A DNA stretch of 64,000 nt from Paenibacillus bovis. Its GTDB lineage: Bacteria; Bacillota; Bacilli; Bacillales; Bacillaceae_C. The notes below the pieces were generated by a model, which saw only the letters and a program-made list of their open reading frames with translations, was not told the origin of the DNA and ran no database searches. The stretch's first letter is position 1; the number at the start of each line of letters is the position of its first letter. Of the stretch, positions 27,044 to 36,866 are shown piece after piece. The translations under genes were made by a program, and so were the position numbers. Location of the stretch: NCBI GenBank assembly GCA_007679095.1, contig VEFU01000009.1, positions 35,279 through 99,278 of the forward strand, written 5' to 3'.

Positions 27044-28209
27044 ATAGTCAATGGTCCCAGATAGTAAAAGAGATAAAGGAAATTTATAAGAATAAAGACT
27101 TTGTTCCTTTACATGAACCAACATTTAGTGAAACAGACATAGAATATGTAACGGATTGCATACGCTCAGGCTGGGTTTCTTCTGTTGGCAAATATGTAGA
27201 TGATTTTGAGAAAAAACTCGCCGAATATACAGGTGTAAAAAGAGTCGTCGCAGTGGTTAATGGTACGGCCGCACTACATATAGCATTGAAAGTAGCTGGG
27301 GTTCAAGCTAACGATGAAGTATTTATGCCCGCACTTACTTTTGTTGCAACAGCAAATGCAGCAACTTATTTACAAGCTATTCCTCATTTTGTTGATGTAT
27401 CGGAAGAAACACTAGGATTAGATCCAGTAAAATTGGAAAATTATATTCAAGAAATTGGCGAAATGAGGAATGGTCAATTAGTAAATAAAAAGACAAATAG
27501 AGTTATACGTGCTGTTGTACCAATGCATACATTCGGCCATCCTGTTGATTTGGATCCACTTATAGAATTATGTAGTAAATATCATTTAATACTTGTTGAA
27601 GATGCCGCTGAATCTCTTGGTTCGTTTTACAAGGGTAAGCACACAGGTGGTTTTGGAGTTGCAAGTGCACTTAGCTTTAATGGCAATAAAATTATGACAA
27701 CTGGTGGCGGAGGAGCGATTTTAACAAATAATGAAAAATTAGCCGACTACGCAAAACATATCACAACCACAGCAAAAGTCCCGCATCGTTGGGAATATGT
27801 ACATGATGAAGCAGGATATAATTATCGAATGCCAAATATTAATGCAGCTTTGGGGTGTGCGCAATTAGAAAAGCTTGATTCTTTTATAGCTTCGAAAAGG
27901 CAATTAACAAATAGATATAAGAAGTTATTTGAACAAGTTGAAAGTTTGAAAGTATTTAGCGAACCAATCTTTGCTAAAAGTAATTTTTGGCTTCAAACGT
28001 TAATCATTGAGCGGAAAAAATATAATCGTGATGAAATACTAGAAATGTTGAATAATAATGGAATAATGGCACGTCCTATATGGAAACCATTAGATCAATT
28101 AGTTTCTTACGCCGATTGTCCTAAAAGTGATCTTACTACAACTAATAAAATAAATAATATTATAATAAATCTCCCATCTAGCCCACCGATAGGAGGTACT
28201 TCCTCATGA
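27040..28209 (+). CDS. legC: LegC-like PLP-dependent sugar aminotransferase (DegT/DnrJ/EryC1)
   Basis: Predicted 389-residue enzyme starting at an ATG that overlaps the legB stop. Fold type I signatures are VVAVVNGTAALHIALKVAGV, VPMHTFGHPVDLD, the cofactor Asp in LILVEDAAESLGSFYKG, and the lysine of SFNGNKIMTTGGGG that binds PLP. It would transaminate the 4-keto group to give a 4-amino-6-deoxy sugar. The length is typical. Part of the tightly coupled leg operon. Confidence 0.9.
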   Translation: MNSQWSQIVKEIKEIYKNKDFVPLHEPTFSETDIEYVTDCIRSGWVSSVGKYVDDFEKKLAEYTGVKRVVAVVNGTAALHIALKVAGVQANDEVFMPALTFVATANAATYLQAIPHFVDVSEETLGLDPVKLENYIQEIGEMRNGQLVNKKTNRVIRAVVPMHTFGHPVDLDPLIELCSKYHLILVEDAAESLGSFYKGKHTGGFGVASALSFNGNKIMTTGGGGAILTNNEKLADYAKHITTTAKVPHRWEYVHDEAGYNYRMPNINAALGCAQLEKLDSFIASKRQLTNRYKKLFEQVESLKVFSEPIFAKSNFWLQTLIIERKKYNRDEILEMLNNNGIMARPIWKPLDQLVSYADCPKSDLTTTNKINNIIINLPSSPPIGGTSS

Positions 28210-29336
28210 AGAAAAGAAAAATTTGTGTCGTGACGGGAACGCGTGCAGAATATGGCTTACTTTATTGGTTAATGAAAGAAATTCAACAAGATGAAGAATT
28301 TGAATTACAATTAGTAGTTACAGGGATGCATTTGTCTCCAGAATTTGGATTGACTTATAAGGAAATTAAAGAAGAAGGATTTGTAATAAATGAAAAGATA
28401 GAAATACTGCTGTCTTCAGATTCCGCGGTTGGTGTTGTAAAATCTATGGGTCTTGCTGTTATTGAATTTGCAGGTGTCTTTAATAAGCTCTCACCAGATT
28501 TGGTGATTATACTAGGTGATAGATTTGAAATGCTAGCTGTTGCTCAAACAGCACTTATTGAAAACATTCCAATTGCTCATATTCACGGTGGAGAGCTTAC
28601 ATTCGGTGCGTACGATGATTCCATTAGACATGCAATCACAAAAATGGCAACTTGGCACTTTACAAGTACTGAGGAATATCGTAACAGAGTCATTCAATTA
28701 GGAGAAAATCCTAATCGTGTTTGGAATGTTGGGGCATTAGGTATAGAAAATATTTTAAAATTAAATTTACTTTCAGAAGAAGAACTACTTTCTGACATAG
28801 GAATTATCGAAAATAAACCTTACTTTCTAATTACACAACACCCTGAAACAAATGGTTCATCCAAAGGAATAGATAAGCTTTTGTTAGCGTTAGCTAAGTT
28901 TGAAAATTACAATTTAATTTTCACAAAATCGAATGCTGACAATGGTGGTAGGTATATAAATGATACTATAGAACAATTTGTTATAAATCATCAAAACGCA
29001 TATTTATATGACTCTCTTGGACAATTACGCTATCTTAGTGCTGTTAAACATGCAAAAGTAGTTATCGGAAATTCATCTAGTGGACTAATTGAAGCACCAT
29101 ACCTAGAGACGCCGACTGTCAATTGTGGTAATAGACAAGATGGTAGACAAAAAATGTCATCAGTTTTTGATGCGGAATTAAACGAGACATCAATAATAAA
29201 TGAAATTCATAATGCCCTGTTATTTAGTGGAATCTACGAAAAAAAATTTGGTGTGGGAAATTCGTCTAAAAAAATCATCGAGTTATTAAAAGAGGTTAAG
29301 GTGTATAGAGTTCAAAAGGAGTTTTATGACTTATGA
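28206..29336 (+). CDS. legG: LegG-like hydrolysing NDP-sugar 2-epimerase (NeuC family)
   Basis: Predicted 376-residue enzyme beginning KKRKICVVTGTRAEYGLLY, a NeuC hallmark. AHIHGGELTFGAYDDSIRHAITKMATWHF in the middle and IGNSSSGLIEAPYLETPTVNCGNRQ near the end complete the GT-B-like active site. It removes the nucleotide and epimerises C2 to give 2,4-diacetamido-2,4,6-trideoxymannose. Starts at an ATGA overlap with legC behind GGAGGT. Confidence 0.92.
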   Translation: MKKRKICVVTGTRAEYGLLYWLMKEIQQDEEFELQLVVTGMHLSPEFGLTYKEIKEEGFVINEKIEILLSSDSAVGVVKSMGLAVIEFAGVFNKLSPDLVIILGDRFEMLAVAQTALIENIPIAHIHGGELTFGAYDDSIRHAITKMATWHFTSTEEYRNRVIQLGENPNRVWNVGALGIENILKLNLLSEEELLSDIGIIENKPYFLITQHPETNGSSKGIDKLLLALAKFENYNLIFTKSNADNGGRYINDTIEQFVINHQNAYLYDSLGQLRYLSAVKHAKVVIGNSSSGLIEAPYLETPTVNCGNRQDGRQKMSSVFDAELNETSIINEIHNALLFSGIYEKKFGVGNSSKKIIELLKEVKVYRVQKEFYDL

Positions 29337-30409
29337 GTAAAACATATATCATTGCTGAAGCTGGTGTAAATCATAATGGATCTTTAGACTTGGCATTTGA
29401 ATTAGTAGATATTGCGGTAAAGGCAGGAGCAGATGCAGTTAAATTTCAAACGTTTAAAGCAGAAAATCTAGTAACAAGGAAAGCACAACAAGCTGCGTAC
29501 CAGATTGAAAATATTGGTGAAGAGACATCACAGTTTGAAATGTTAAAAAACTTAGAACTTAGTTATAATGAACTTTTGCGGTTAAAAGCATATTGTGATG
29601 AAAGAAATATAGAATTTTTGTCGACACCTTTTGACTTTGAAAGTGTCGATTTTTTGCTGGAAATAATAGACATTAATACAGTGAAAATTTCATCTGGAGA
29701 ACTGACTAACTCTCCGTTCGTTCATTATATAGCTACTAAACGCAAGCCAATTATTTTATCAACGGGAATGGCAAATATGGAAGAGATTATTGAAGCATTA
29801 TCCTTTATTGCTTACGGTTTGGCATTTCCGAACAAGACAGTTGAGTTGGAGTCTGTACGTAGTTATTACTCAACAGATGAGGCAAAAAAATGGTTGAAGC
29901 GATATGTAACTATTCTTCAATGTACAACAGAGTATCCAACTCCTTATAATGATATCAATTTACAAGCTATGGACCATTTGAAAAGGGAATTACAATTAGA
30001 AATTGGATTGTCGGATCACTCAAAAGGTATATATGTTCCAATTGCAGCAGTGGGTAAAGGAGCAAAAGTAATTGAAAAACACTTTACAATCAATCGTATG
30101 TTGCCGGGACCAGACCATCAAGCATCTCTAGAACCTGCTGAACTAACCGAAATGGTGAAGGGTATTAGAATTGTGGAAGCGTCACTAGGGAATAGTGAAA
30201 AAAAACCAACAGCAAATGAAGAAAAGAATCAAATTGCAGCTAGAAAAAGTCTCGTAGCAGCAAAAGCGATTGAAGCAGGAGAACCATTTACAAGTGATAA
30301 TTTAGCAATAAAGCGGCCAGGAAATGGTTTAGCTCCTTCTAATTGGTGGGGGCTTTTAGGAACAACTGCCTCAAAAAGTTATGAAGAGGATGAGCTGATT
30401 GATGAATAA
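29333..30409 (+). CDS. legI: LegI-like N,N'-diacetyllegionaminate synthase (NeuB family)
   Basis: Predicted 358-residue PEP-condensing enzyme. The TIM-barrel part has IIAEAGVNHNGSLDLAFELV, ADAVKFQTF, EFLSTPFD, TVKISSGEL and ILSTGMANMEEI. The C-terminal ~60 residues form an antifreeze-like (SAF) lid with ARKSLVAAKAIEAGE and KRPGNGLAPSNW. It joins PEP to the 6-deoxymannose derivative to make legionaminic acid. It overlaps legG by four bases and the acetyltransferase by eight. Confidence 0.93.
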   Translation: MSKTYIIAEAGVNHNGSLDLAFELVDIAVKAGADAVKFQTFKAENLVTRKAQQAAYQIENIGEETSQFEMLKNLELSYNELLRLKAYCDERNIEFLSTPFDFESVDFLLEIIDINTVKISSGELTNSPFVHYIATKRKPIILSTGMANMEEIIEALSFIAYGLAFPNKTVELESVRSYYSTDEAKKWLKRYVTILQCTTEYPTPYNDINLQAMDHLKRELQLEIGLSDHSKGIYVPIAAVGKGAKVIEKHFTINRMLPGPDHQASLEPAELTEMVKGIRIVEASLGNSEKKPTANEEKNQIAARKSLVAAKAIEAGEPFTSDNLAIKRPGNGLAPSNWWGLLGTTASKSYEEDELIDE

Positions 30410-31001
30410 ACCGGTTATTATTATAGGAAATGGTGGACATGCGGGAGTACTAACTGAAATTTTACTTCAGCAAAAAAGAACCATTATAGGTTTTACTGCA
30501 CCGGAAAAGCAGGAAAACCAATTTGGGATTAAATACCTTGGATCCGATGAAGTTATTAATACATTTAACAATCAAAAGATTGAACTGGTCCTAGGAATTG
30601 GAGCAGTAGATGTATCTGAAACTAGGTCAATAAAATTTAAGGAATTTAAGGAGAAACGGTTTGACTTTGCAACAGTTATTCATAAAAGTTCTATTATTTC
30701 TCCTAGTGCAATTCTAGGAGAGGGAGTCCATGTAATGGCAGGATCTGTCATTCAATCTTTTGTGAATATTACCGATAACACAATTATAAATACATCTTCT
30801 AGTATAGATCATGACTCTTATATTGGAAAACACAGCCATGTTGCTCCAGGAGCCACTATATCTGGAGGTGTAAAGGTGGGGCAATTAACGCATATTGGTG
30901 CTGGTGCTATCATTATTCAAAATATCCAGATTGGAAGTCATGTAATGATAAGAGCTGGGTCACTTGTAAAGCAACATGTGGCTGACTATTCTAAAATATA
31001 A
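30402..31001 (+). CDS. legH: LegH-like sugar O/N-acetyltransferase (PglD/NeuD family)
   Basis: Predicted 199-residue trimeric acyltransferase. The ATG lies inside the end of legI; a TTG three bases before is less likely. An N-terminal Rossmann-like substrate domain begins PVIIIGNGGHAGVLTEIL. A left-handed beta-helix from about residue 95 shows hexapeptide repeats (ILGEGVHVMAGSVIQ, YIGKHSHVAPGATISGGVKVG, HIGAGAIIIQNIQIG). It would N-acetylate the 4-amino sugar made by LegC. Confidence 0.88.
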   Translation: MNKPVIIIGNGGHAGVLTEILLQQKRTIIGFTAPEKQENQFGIKYLGSDEVINTFNNQKIELVLGIGAVDVSETRSIKFKEFKEKRFDFATVIHKSSIISPSAILGEGVHVMAGSVIQSFVNITDNTIINTSSSIDHDSYIGKHSHVAPGATISGGVKVGQLTHIGAGAIIIQNIQIGSHVMIRAGSLVKQHVADYSKI

Positions 31002-31028
31002 ATTATCTAGTTCGGAGGAAATAAAAAG

Positions 31029-32139
31029 ATGAAGTACTGTGTACAATGTGTAATGCCAAATACGAGACCAGGGATTTATTTTGATGAACAGGGAGTATGC
31101 CAAGCATGCCGAGCGGAAGAACAAAAAAAATAAAATCAATTGGAATGCAAGGCTTCAAGAATTAAAAATATTATGTGATAAATATCGAAGAAAAGACGAT
31201 TCTGAATTTGATTGTATAATTGCGGTTAGTGGTGGAAAAGATAGTCACTTCCAAGTTTATTTCTTCAAAGAAGTGTTAGGTATGAATCCATTGCTAGTTA
31301 CTGTCGAAGATAATTTTGAAATGACAGAAGCTGGAAAACATAATATTAAGAATATATCAGAAAGATTCGGATGCCATATCATTTCATTGAAGCCTAATTT
31401 AAAAGCACAAAAACATATTATGAGAAAAACCTTTGAAAAATATGGAAAACCAACATGGTTTATCGATCGTTTAATTTATACCTATCCACTTCATATTGCA
31501 AATAAGTTTAAAATTCCACTAATTGTTTATGGAGAGAATATTAGCTATGAATATGGTGGTAGCGACCGTACTGAAACATACTCTGCAAAAGAACAAATTA
31601 ATAATGGCGTTGCATCGGAGATTGATTATAATGAACTAATTGATGAGAATATTTCACTAAAAGATTTAATTTTTTGCACCCCACCAAGCGAAAACGACAT
31701 TTCTAAATTAGAACCAATTTATTTAAGTTACTTTACTAAGTGGAATAGTTATGCCAATTATATTTTTGCAAGAAAAAATGGTTTTAAAGATTTAACACAT
31801 GAATGGGAACGAGAACATACATTCGAAAACTTTGACCAAGTTGAAACTCCTGCATATCTAATTCACCCATGGTTGAAATATCCTAAATTTGGACATGCCT
31901 CAGCAACTGATTATGCTTCAAAATTTATTCGGTATGGTCTGATTACTAGAGAAGAAGGAATCCAACTTGTAAAAAAACATGATCATAGAGTTGATCAAAA
32001 ATCTGTACAATCATTTATTGACTTTTTAGGGTATTCTCATACTGATTTCTATAATATTATTGATAAGCTATACAATAAAAAGTTATTTAATAAAAATCAA
32101 TATGGAGAGTGGGAATTAAAAAACCCCATTTGGAAGTGA
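31029..32139 (+). CDS. PtmG/PseA-type N-acetyl sugar amidotransferase, frameshifted at an A8 tract
   Basis: An ATG behind TTCGGAGG opens a frame MKYCVQCVMPNTRPGIYFDE...CQACRAEEQKK that stops at 31131 after 34 residues. The family continues from here, but the continuation (INWNARLQELK and the PP-loop AVSGGKDSHFQVYF) lies in the next frame, open to 32139. The break is at eight adenines (31123-31130); with seven, one 369-residue protein results. The N-terminal CxxC...CxxC binds metal; the PP-loop ATPase domain follows. PseA-type enzymes turn an N-acetyl group of a nonulosonate sugar into acetamidino. Possible causes are a real mutation, slippage, phase variation or a sequencing error. The downstream frame could also start by itself at 31081 or 31084. 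Confidence 0.8.
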
Positions 32140-32147
32140 GTTTTAAG

Positions 32148-33215
32148 ATGGTAAATTGGAAAAATATTTTAATTAAAAAAAATAATTCTATTCTGCAGAC
32201 AATGAGGATTATTGAATCATCTTCTCTTCAATTTGCTGTCGTAGTAGATGATGAAATGTGTTTGCTTGGGACGGTTACTGACGGTGATATTCGTAGAGGG
32301 TTAATAAAAGGACTTCAACTTAACACACCAATTCAGGAAGTTATGAATAAAAAACCTATTTTTCTTTATTCTGGTAAAAGGCAATCGTATTATAAATCAT
32401 ATATGGAAAGAACTGCACTTAGGCAACTACCAATCGTTGATAGAAAAAAAAGGGTAGAGGTAGTGTTGTTTTCTGACCGCCTACAAATACAAACTTTACA
32501 GAAAGAAAATCCAGTGATTTTAATGGCTGGAGGCCTTGGAACTAGGCTTCGCCCGTTAACAAATAATATCCCTAAACCTATGTTAAAAGTGGGAGACAAA
32601 CCAATTTTAGAAATTATTATCGAAAACTGTAAGAATTTTGGATTTGTAAACTTTATAATACCAGTAAATTATAGAAAGGAAATTATTCAAGATTACTTTC
32701 AAGAGGGACAACATCATGGGGTAAATATTACTTATATAGAGGAAACGAAAAGACTTGGAACAGCAGGTGCACTATCACTTTTAACAGAGAAACCCAAGGC
32801 CCCTTTTTTTGTAATGAATGGAGATCTGTTAACTAAAATTAACTTTGAACAACTGTTAGATTTTCATAATGAAACAAATTCATTAGCGACGATGTGTGTT
32901 CGTGATTATGAATATCAGATACCATATGGAGTCATTAAAACCGATAATTATCGCCTTCTCTCTATTGAAGAAAAACCAGTTCATAAAAGTTTTGTTAATG
33001 CAGGGATATACGTTCTTAACCCCGAGATAATTTCTCATATACCATATAATGAATATCTTGATATGCCAGAGCTTTTTAGAAAGTTAATTTCAGATGAGAA
33101 AACTGTTACTGCTTTTCCATTGAGGGAATATTGGCTTGACATTGGACAACTTAGAGATTATGAAAAGGCTAATGTTGAGTTTAATGAATATTTTATTGAG
33201 GACGAGAACAAATGA
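32148..33215 (+). CDS. ptmE: PtmE-like CBS-domain sugar-1-phosphate nucleotidyltransferase
   Basis: Predicted 355-residue protein. The ATG follows GGAAGTGAG by seven bases. Residues ~5-115 form a CBS pair (VVVDDEMCLLGTVTDGDIRRGLI; LRQLPIVDRKKRVEVVLFSD). Residues ~118-350 form a nucleotidyltransferase with the pyrophosphorylase loop LMAGGLGTRLRPLTNNIPKP and FVMNGDLLTK. In Campylobacter the equivalent makes GDP-GlcNAc precursor by guanylylating glucosamine-1-phosphate. This supports a GDP-linked legionaminic pathway. Confidence 0.85.
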   Translation: MVNWKNILIKKNNSILQTMRIIESSSLQFAVVVDDEMCLLGTVTDGDIRRGLIKGLQLNTPIQEVMNKKPIFLYSGKRQSYYKSYMERTALRQLPIVDRKKRVEVVLFSDRLQIQTLQKENPVILMAGGLGTRLRPLTNNIPKPMLKVGDKPILEIIIENCKNFGFVNFIIPVNYRKEIIQDYFQEGQHHGVNITYIEETKRLGTAGALSLLTEKPKAPFFVMNGDLLTKINFEQLLDFHNETNSLATMCVRDYEYQIPYGVIKTDNYRLLSIEEKPVHKSFVNAGIYVLNPEIISHIPYNEYLDMPELFRKLISDEKTVTAFPLREYWLDIGQLRDYEKANVEFNEYFIEDENK

Positions 33216-34132
33216 TATCATGCCGTTGTGTAGTAATTGGATATGGATCTATCGGTCAACGGCATGCTCGTATATTACGTAAATTAGGACATTATGTAGC
33301 AGTAGTCTCGAAAAGGAATATTAATCACCCTAACTTATATCATAATATAGAAGAGGCGTTAAAAAAAGAAAATCCTGACTATATAGTAATTGCAAATGAA
33401 ACAGATAAACATGAAGATACACTTGTGGAACTTGAGCGTAATGGGTATAACAATAAAATATTAGTTGAGAAACCTTTATTTTCATATGCAAGTGAAAGAA
33501 ATTTCAACTTTTCAAAATTATTTGTTGGTTATAATTTACGACAACACCCACTTATTAAAAAAATATGTGAAAAGATAAAAGATAAAGAAGTTATAGCAGT
33601 TCAAGCATATGTTGGTCAGTATTTACCCAATTGGAGACCAGAAATGGATTACACAAAGTCATATTCTGCGAAATCAGATTTTGGTGGCGGGGTTATTCGA
33701 GACCTTAGTCACGAGTTAGACTATTTACAATTTCTATTTGGAGAATGGGATAGTCTAGTTGCATTAGGAGGAAAGTTTAGTCATTTATCAATTGATTCCG
33801 ATGATAATTATGCAATTATGTATAAAACTAAACGAGTTCCAATTATTTCTCTCCAGATGAATTATTTGGATCAAATAACGCAGCGTTTCGTTATTATAAA
33901 TACTTCAGAAGATACCTATAAGGCGGATTTTATTACGAATACTCTTCAGATAAATGACAAAGTATATAACTTTAATATGGGGAGAGATACAACGTATATT
34001 TTGCAGCATGTTTCAATATTGAATAATAAATCTGAATTCCTATGTACGTACGAAAGTGGAATGAAAATCACCAAAATGATTGAAGCAGCGGAAAAAAGTT
34101 CAATGGAGAAAGTGTGGATTATCAATGAATAG
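33212..34132 (+). CDS. Gfo/Idh/MocA family oxidoreductase of the leg operon
   Basis: Predicted 306-residue NAD(P)-binding protein beginning CRCVVIGYGSIGQRHARIL. ILVEKPL carries the EKP motif (Lys of the active site), and GGGVIRDLSHELDYLQFLFG matches the family C-terminal domain with its conserved Asp/His. Homologues lie in flagellin glycosylation islands of Campylobacter and relatives (Ptm cluster). The precise substrate is unknown; it may supply or alter a sugar derivative. Overlaps ptmE by four bases. Confidence 0.8.
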   Translation: MISCRCVVIGYGSIGQRHARILRKLGHYVAVVSKRNINHPNLYHNIEEALKKENPDYIVIANETDKHEDTLVELERNGYNNKILVEKPLFSYASERNFNFSKLFVGYNLRQHPLIKKICEKIKDKEVIAVQAYVGQYLPNWRPEMDYTKSYSAKSDFGGGVIRDLSHELDYLQFLFGEWDSLVALGGKFSHLSIDSDDNYAIMYKTKRVPIISLQMNYLDQITQRFVIINTSEDTYKADFITNTLQINDKVYNFNMGRDTTYILQHVSILNNKSEFLCTYESGMKITKMIEAAEKSSMEKVWIINE

Positions 34133-34829
34133 AATATGTACAATCTGTGCTAGGGGCGGATCAAAAGGTGTGAAAGGCAAAAACATTAGAAAGTTATTAA
34201 ATATTCCATTAATTGCACATAGTATTATTCAAGCAAAAAAGAGCGATATGTTTGATTGCATTGCAGTTAGCAGTGATAGTAAGGATATATTAGATATTGC
34301 TAAGGAATATGGAGCAGACTTGTTAATTGTAAGACCTAAAGAACTGGCGACAGATCAGGCAGCTAAATTACCTGTAATACAGCATTGTGTTAAAGTTTCT
34401 GAAGAAAAATTAGAAAGAGAATTTGACATCGTAGTAGATTTAGATGTTACTTCTCCACTTAGATCAATTGAAGATATTGTTCATAGCCTTGCACAGTTCG
34501 AGGAAAATGAAGATGCTACGAATTTAATATCTGGTGCTCCAGCTCGAAGAAGTCCCTATTTTAATCTGGTAGAAGTTAAAGATGGTTATGTATCACTTTC
34601 AAAACCGTTAGAAAAAGGAATTGTCCGACGTCAAGATGCACCACAAAGTTATGATATGAATGCTTCTATATATATATGGCGAAGAGAATCATTAATGAAA
34701 TCTACTTCTGTTTTTCAATCAAATACAATCCTATATGAGATGCCAGAAGAACGTTCCATTGATATTGATTCAGAGTTAGATTTTGAATTTGTTTCTTTTC
34801 TTGCAAAAAAAAGAGGAGAAATAGGATGA
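34125..34829 (+). CDS. legF: LegF-like CMP-legionaminic acid synthetase
   Basis: Predicted 234-residue cytidylyltransferase. The ATG overlaps the preceding stop. The N-terminal nucleotide loop is ICARGGSKGVKGKNIRKLL; VDLDVTSPLRS and the Mg-binding Asp in RSIDIDSELDFEF are typical of the NeuA family. It activates legionaminic acid with CTP, the last step before transfer by Maf. The operon contains exactly one such enzyme. Confidence 0.9.
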   Translation: MNRICTICARGGSKGVKGKNIRKLLNIPLIAHSIIQAKKSDMFDCIAVSSDSKDILDIAKEYGADLLIVRPKELATDQAAKLPVIQHCVKVSEEKLEREFDIVVDLDVTSPLRSIEDIVHSLAQFEENEDATNLISGAPARRSPYFNLVEVKDGYVSLSKPLEKGIVRRQDAPQSYDMNASIYIWRRESLMKSTSVFQSNTILYEMPEERSIDIDSELDFEFVSFLAKKRGEIG

Positions 34830-35650
34830 AAAAAAAATATTTTGACAAATTTAGATTAGATGGGAAAACAGCCATTGTTACTGGTGGGGCAGGGATTTTA
34901 GGACATCATTTTTGTACAGGTTTAGCAGATGCAGGTGCAAATGTTGCTGTTGTAGATATTAATCTTCAGGAAGCTCAAAAAACAGCATTATTTATTAAAA
35001 AAAATTATAAGACTCATGCAGTAGCGTTTCAATGTGATGTATCATCTGAGGAATCAGTGATGTTAATGGTTCAAAATGTGAAAAAGGAATTTGGGAGGAT
35101 AGATGTCCTTCATAATAATGCTGCTGGAAAATCTAGTAACTTAGATAAGTTTTTTGCTGATTTTGAAGAATTCGAGCTTGATCAATGGAAAGAAATTATG
35201 GGAATCAATTTAGATGGCATGTTTTTAGTTGCTAAACATGTTGGACAAGTAATCAAGGAGCAACGGACTGGTGGGTCAATCATTCAAACATCTTCTATAT
35301 ATGGAGTGATGGCTCCTGATCAACGCATATATGAGGGATCAAATTATCTAGGACGTCAAATTAATACACCTGCAATCTATTCCGCTTCTAAAGCTGGAGT
35401 AATTGGACTTACAAAATATTTAGCAACTTATTGGGCAAAGGATAAAATCAGGGTTAATACCATTACCCCTGGTGGAGTCGAAAGTGGACAGAATGATACC
35501 TTTAAAAATAAATATAGAAACCGGGTCCCACTGGGCCGTATGGCTCAGCCAGAAGAGATGGTTGGTGCATTAATCTATCTTGCTTCAGATGCTTCAAGTT
35601 ATGTAACAGGACAGAATATTATAGTAGATGGTGGATTAAATGCTTGGTGA
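34826..35650 (+). CDS. ptmA: PtmA-like short-chain dehydrogenase/reductase
   Basis: Predicted 274-residue classical SDR. Cofactor motif TGGAGILGHHFC (about 20-31), NNAAG, catalytic Ser in IIQTSSIYG, and Tyr-x3-Lys in AIYSASKAG, with the SDR C-terminal SDASSYVTGQNIIVDGG. Adjacent to LegF as in the Campylobacter ptmA/ptmB pair. In that pathway PtmA takes part in making the amino-sugar precursor. Starts at an ATGA overlap with legF. Confidence 0.85.
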   Translation: MKKKYFDKFRLDGKTAIVTGGAGILGHHFCTGLADAGANVAVVDINLQEAQKTALFIKKNYKTHAVAFQCDVSSEESVMLMVQNVKKEFGRIDVLHNNAAGKSSNLDKFFADFEEFELDQWKEIMGINLDGMFLVAKHVGQVIKEQRTGGSIIQTSSIYGVMAPDQRIYEGSNYLGRQINTPAIYSASKAGVIGLTKYLATYWAKDKIRVNTITPGGVESGQNDTFKNKYRNRVPLGRMAQPEEMVGALIYLASDASSYVTGQNIIVDGGLNAW

Positions 35651-35768
35651 GATAGTTTCTTCTAAACTAAACAAGTCAAATATCCAAGAATAAGTGATTC
35701 TAGTACTTATAAGAAGGATAAGTGGTTATATAAAAAACTTGTGATATATAAATTAAGGAGTCGCAGGC

Positions 35769-36866
35769 ATGTCTAAAGACTATAAACTTCATTGGCCTTC
35801 TCATCCCAATATCTATGGTGGGAACGGAGTAAGAAAATTTAATATATATTTCTCAGAACCAGATCAAGGTGTCAATGAAGAAACGGGAATTTTATTATTG
35901 ATACCTGGATTTGGAGCCAATGCAAGTTCAAACGTATATAAAAAAATGAGAAAAAACTTTGCTGATCAATATAATTTAATCGTAGTTCAGTGTGATTATT
36001 TTGGACAGGAATTTATGCAAGGCAGCAGGTCGGTTCAAATGAACTTTTCTCGAGATAATCTATCAGGAATTTTCTCAAGTTCTGAGATAGAAAATATCTT
36101 TAAAGATGGATTTAATGGAAGAAAATTTATTGAGATTGGTAGTAAGTACTCTATCAATTTATCATTAAAGGAAATATTAAATGAGACAGCAGACAATTTT
36201 AATGATATGGGTTTAATGCAGGCTATGGACCATCTCACATCTATTTATTATGTAATAAAAATTTTGGAGGACAATGGTCTAACATTTAATACTAACAAAA
36301 TTATCGCATACGGGCATTCACATGGAGCCTATTTATGTTATCTATGTAATGCAATGGCTCCACATCTGTTTTCGTTGATAATAGATAACTCAGCCTGGTT
36401 ACAACCAGTATATTTAAGTTCCCCAAGATTTTTATTTACTAAGGTTGGTAATATGACTATACAAACGGAATTCGATTATTTTGTGCGTAAGCTAGATTAT
36501 GATGCAGATATTTTGAATTTATCTGCATTGTATGGGAAGTTTGATAATTTGTGTAACATTGAGTCCTTCCATGGTACGACTGATAACTTAATAAGTCATA
36601 AAGATAAAAATCAATTTTGTAAATCTATTAATCATTGTATATTTCATGAAATATCTACCTCAAAGGTAGATGGTGATATTTTTAAATCGACAAATCACGG
36701 ACTTGACGCAGATTTTTTAAAAATGTTTGATTATGTTATGAAGAATAGAGAGTTTGAATTTAAGAACTGTATTCATTCTAAACCAGTTAACTACTTGACT
36801 AGAAAAAAAGAGTATAGGGTGCTATATGAAGAAGGATTGCCATTATTAACGATTAAATCTTTGTAA
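35769..36866 (+). CDS. alpha/beta-hydrolase-fold protein, DUF2920-like
   Basis: Predicted 365-residue protein behind AAGGAG. The nucleophile elbow is GHSHG (about residue 184-188), preceded by LLLIPGFGANASSN as oxyanion strand; a late Asp/His pair (around 304 and 315) may finish the triad. Proteins of this type (DUF2920) occur in flagellin glycosylation loci of Campylobacter and bacilli. An esterase or acyl-transfer role on the nonulosonate is an inference. It is separated from ptmA by 118 bp that include a small ACTTAT/ATAAGT inverted repeat. Confidence 0.7.
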   Translation: MSKDYKLHWPSHPNIYGGNGVRKFNIYFSEPDQGVNEETGILLLIPGFGANASSNVYKKMRKNFADQYNLIVVQCDYFGQEFMQGSRSVQMNFSRDNLSGIFSSSEIENIFKDGFNGRKFIEIGSKYSINLSLKEILNETADNFNDMGLMQAMDHLTSIYYVIKILEDNGLTFNTNKIIAYGHSHGAYLCYLCNAMAPHLFSLIIDNSAWLQPVYLSSPRFLFTKVGNMTIQTEFDYFVRKLDYDADILNLSALYGKFDNLCNIESFHGTTDNLISHKDKNQFCKSINHCIFHEISTSKVDGDIFKSTNHGLDADFLKMFDYVMKNREFEFKNCIHSKPVNYLTRKKEYRVLYEEGLPLLTIKSL

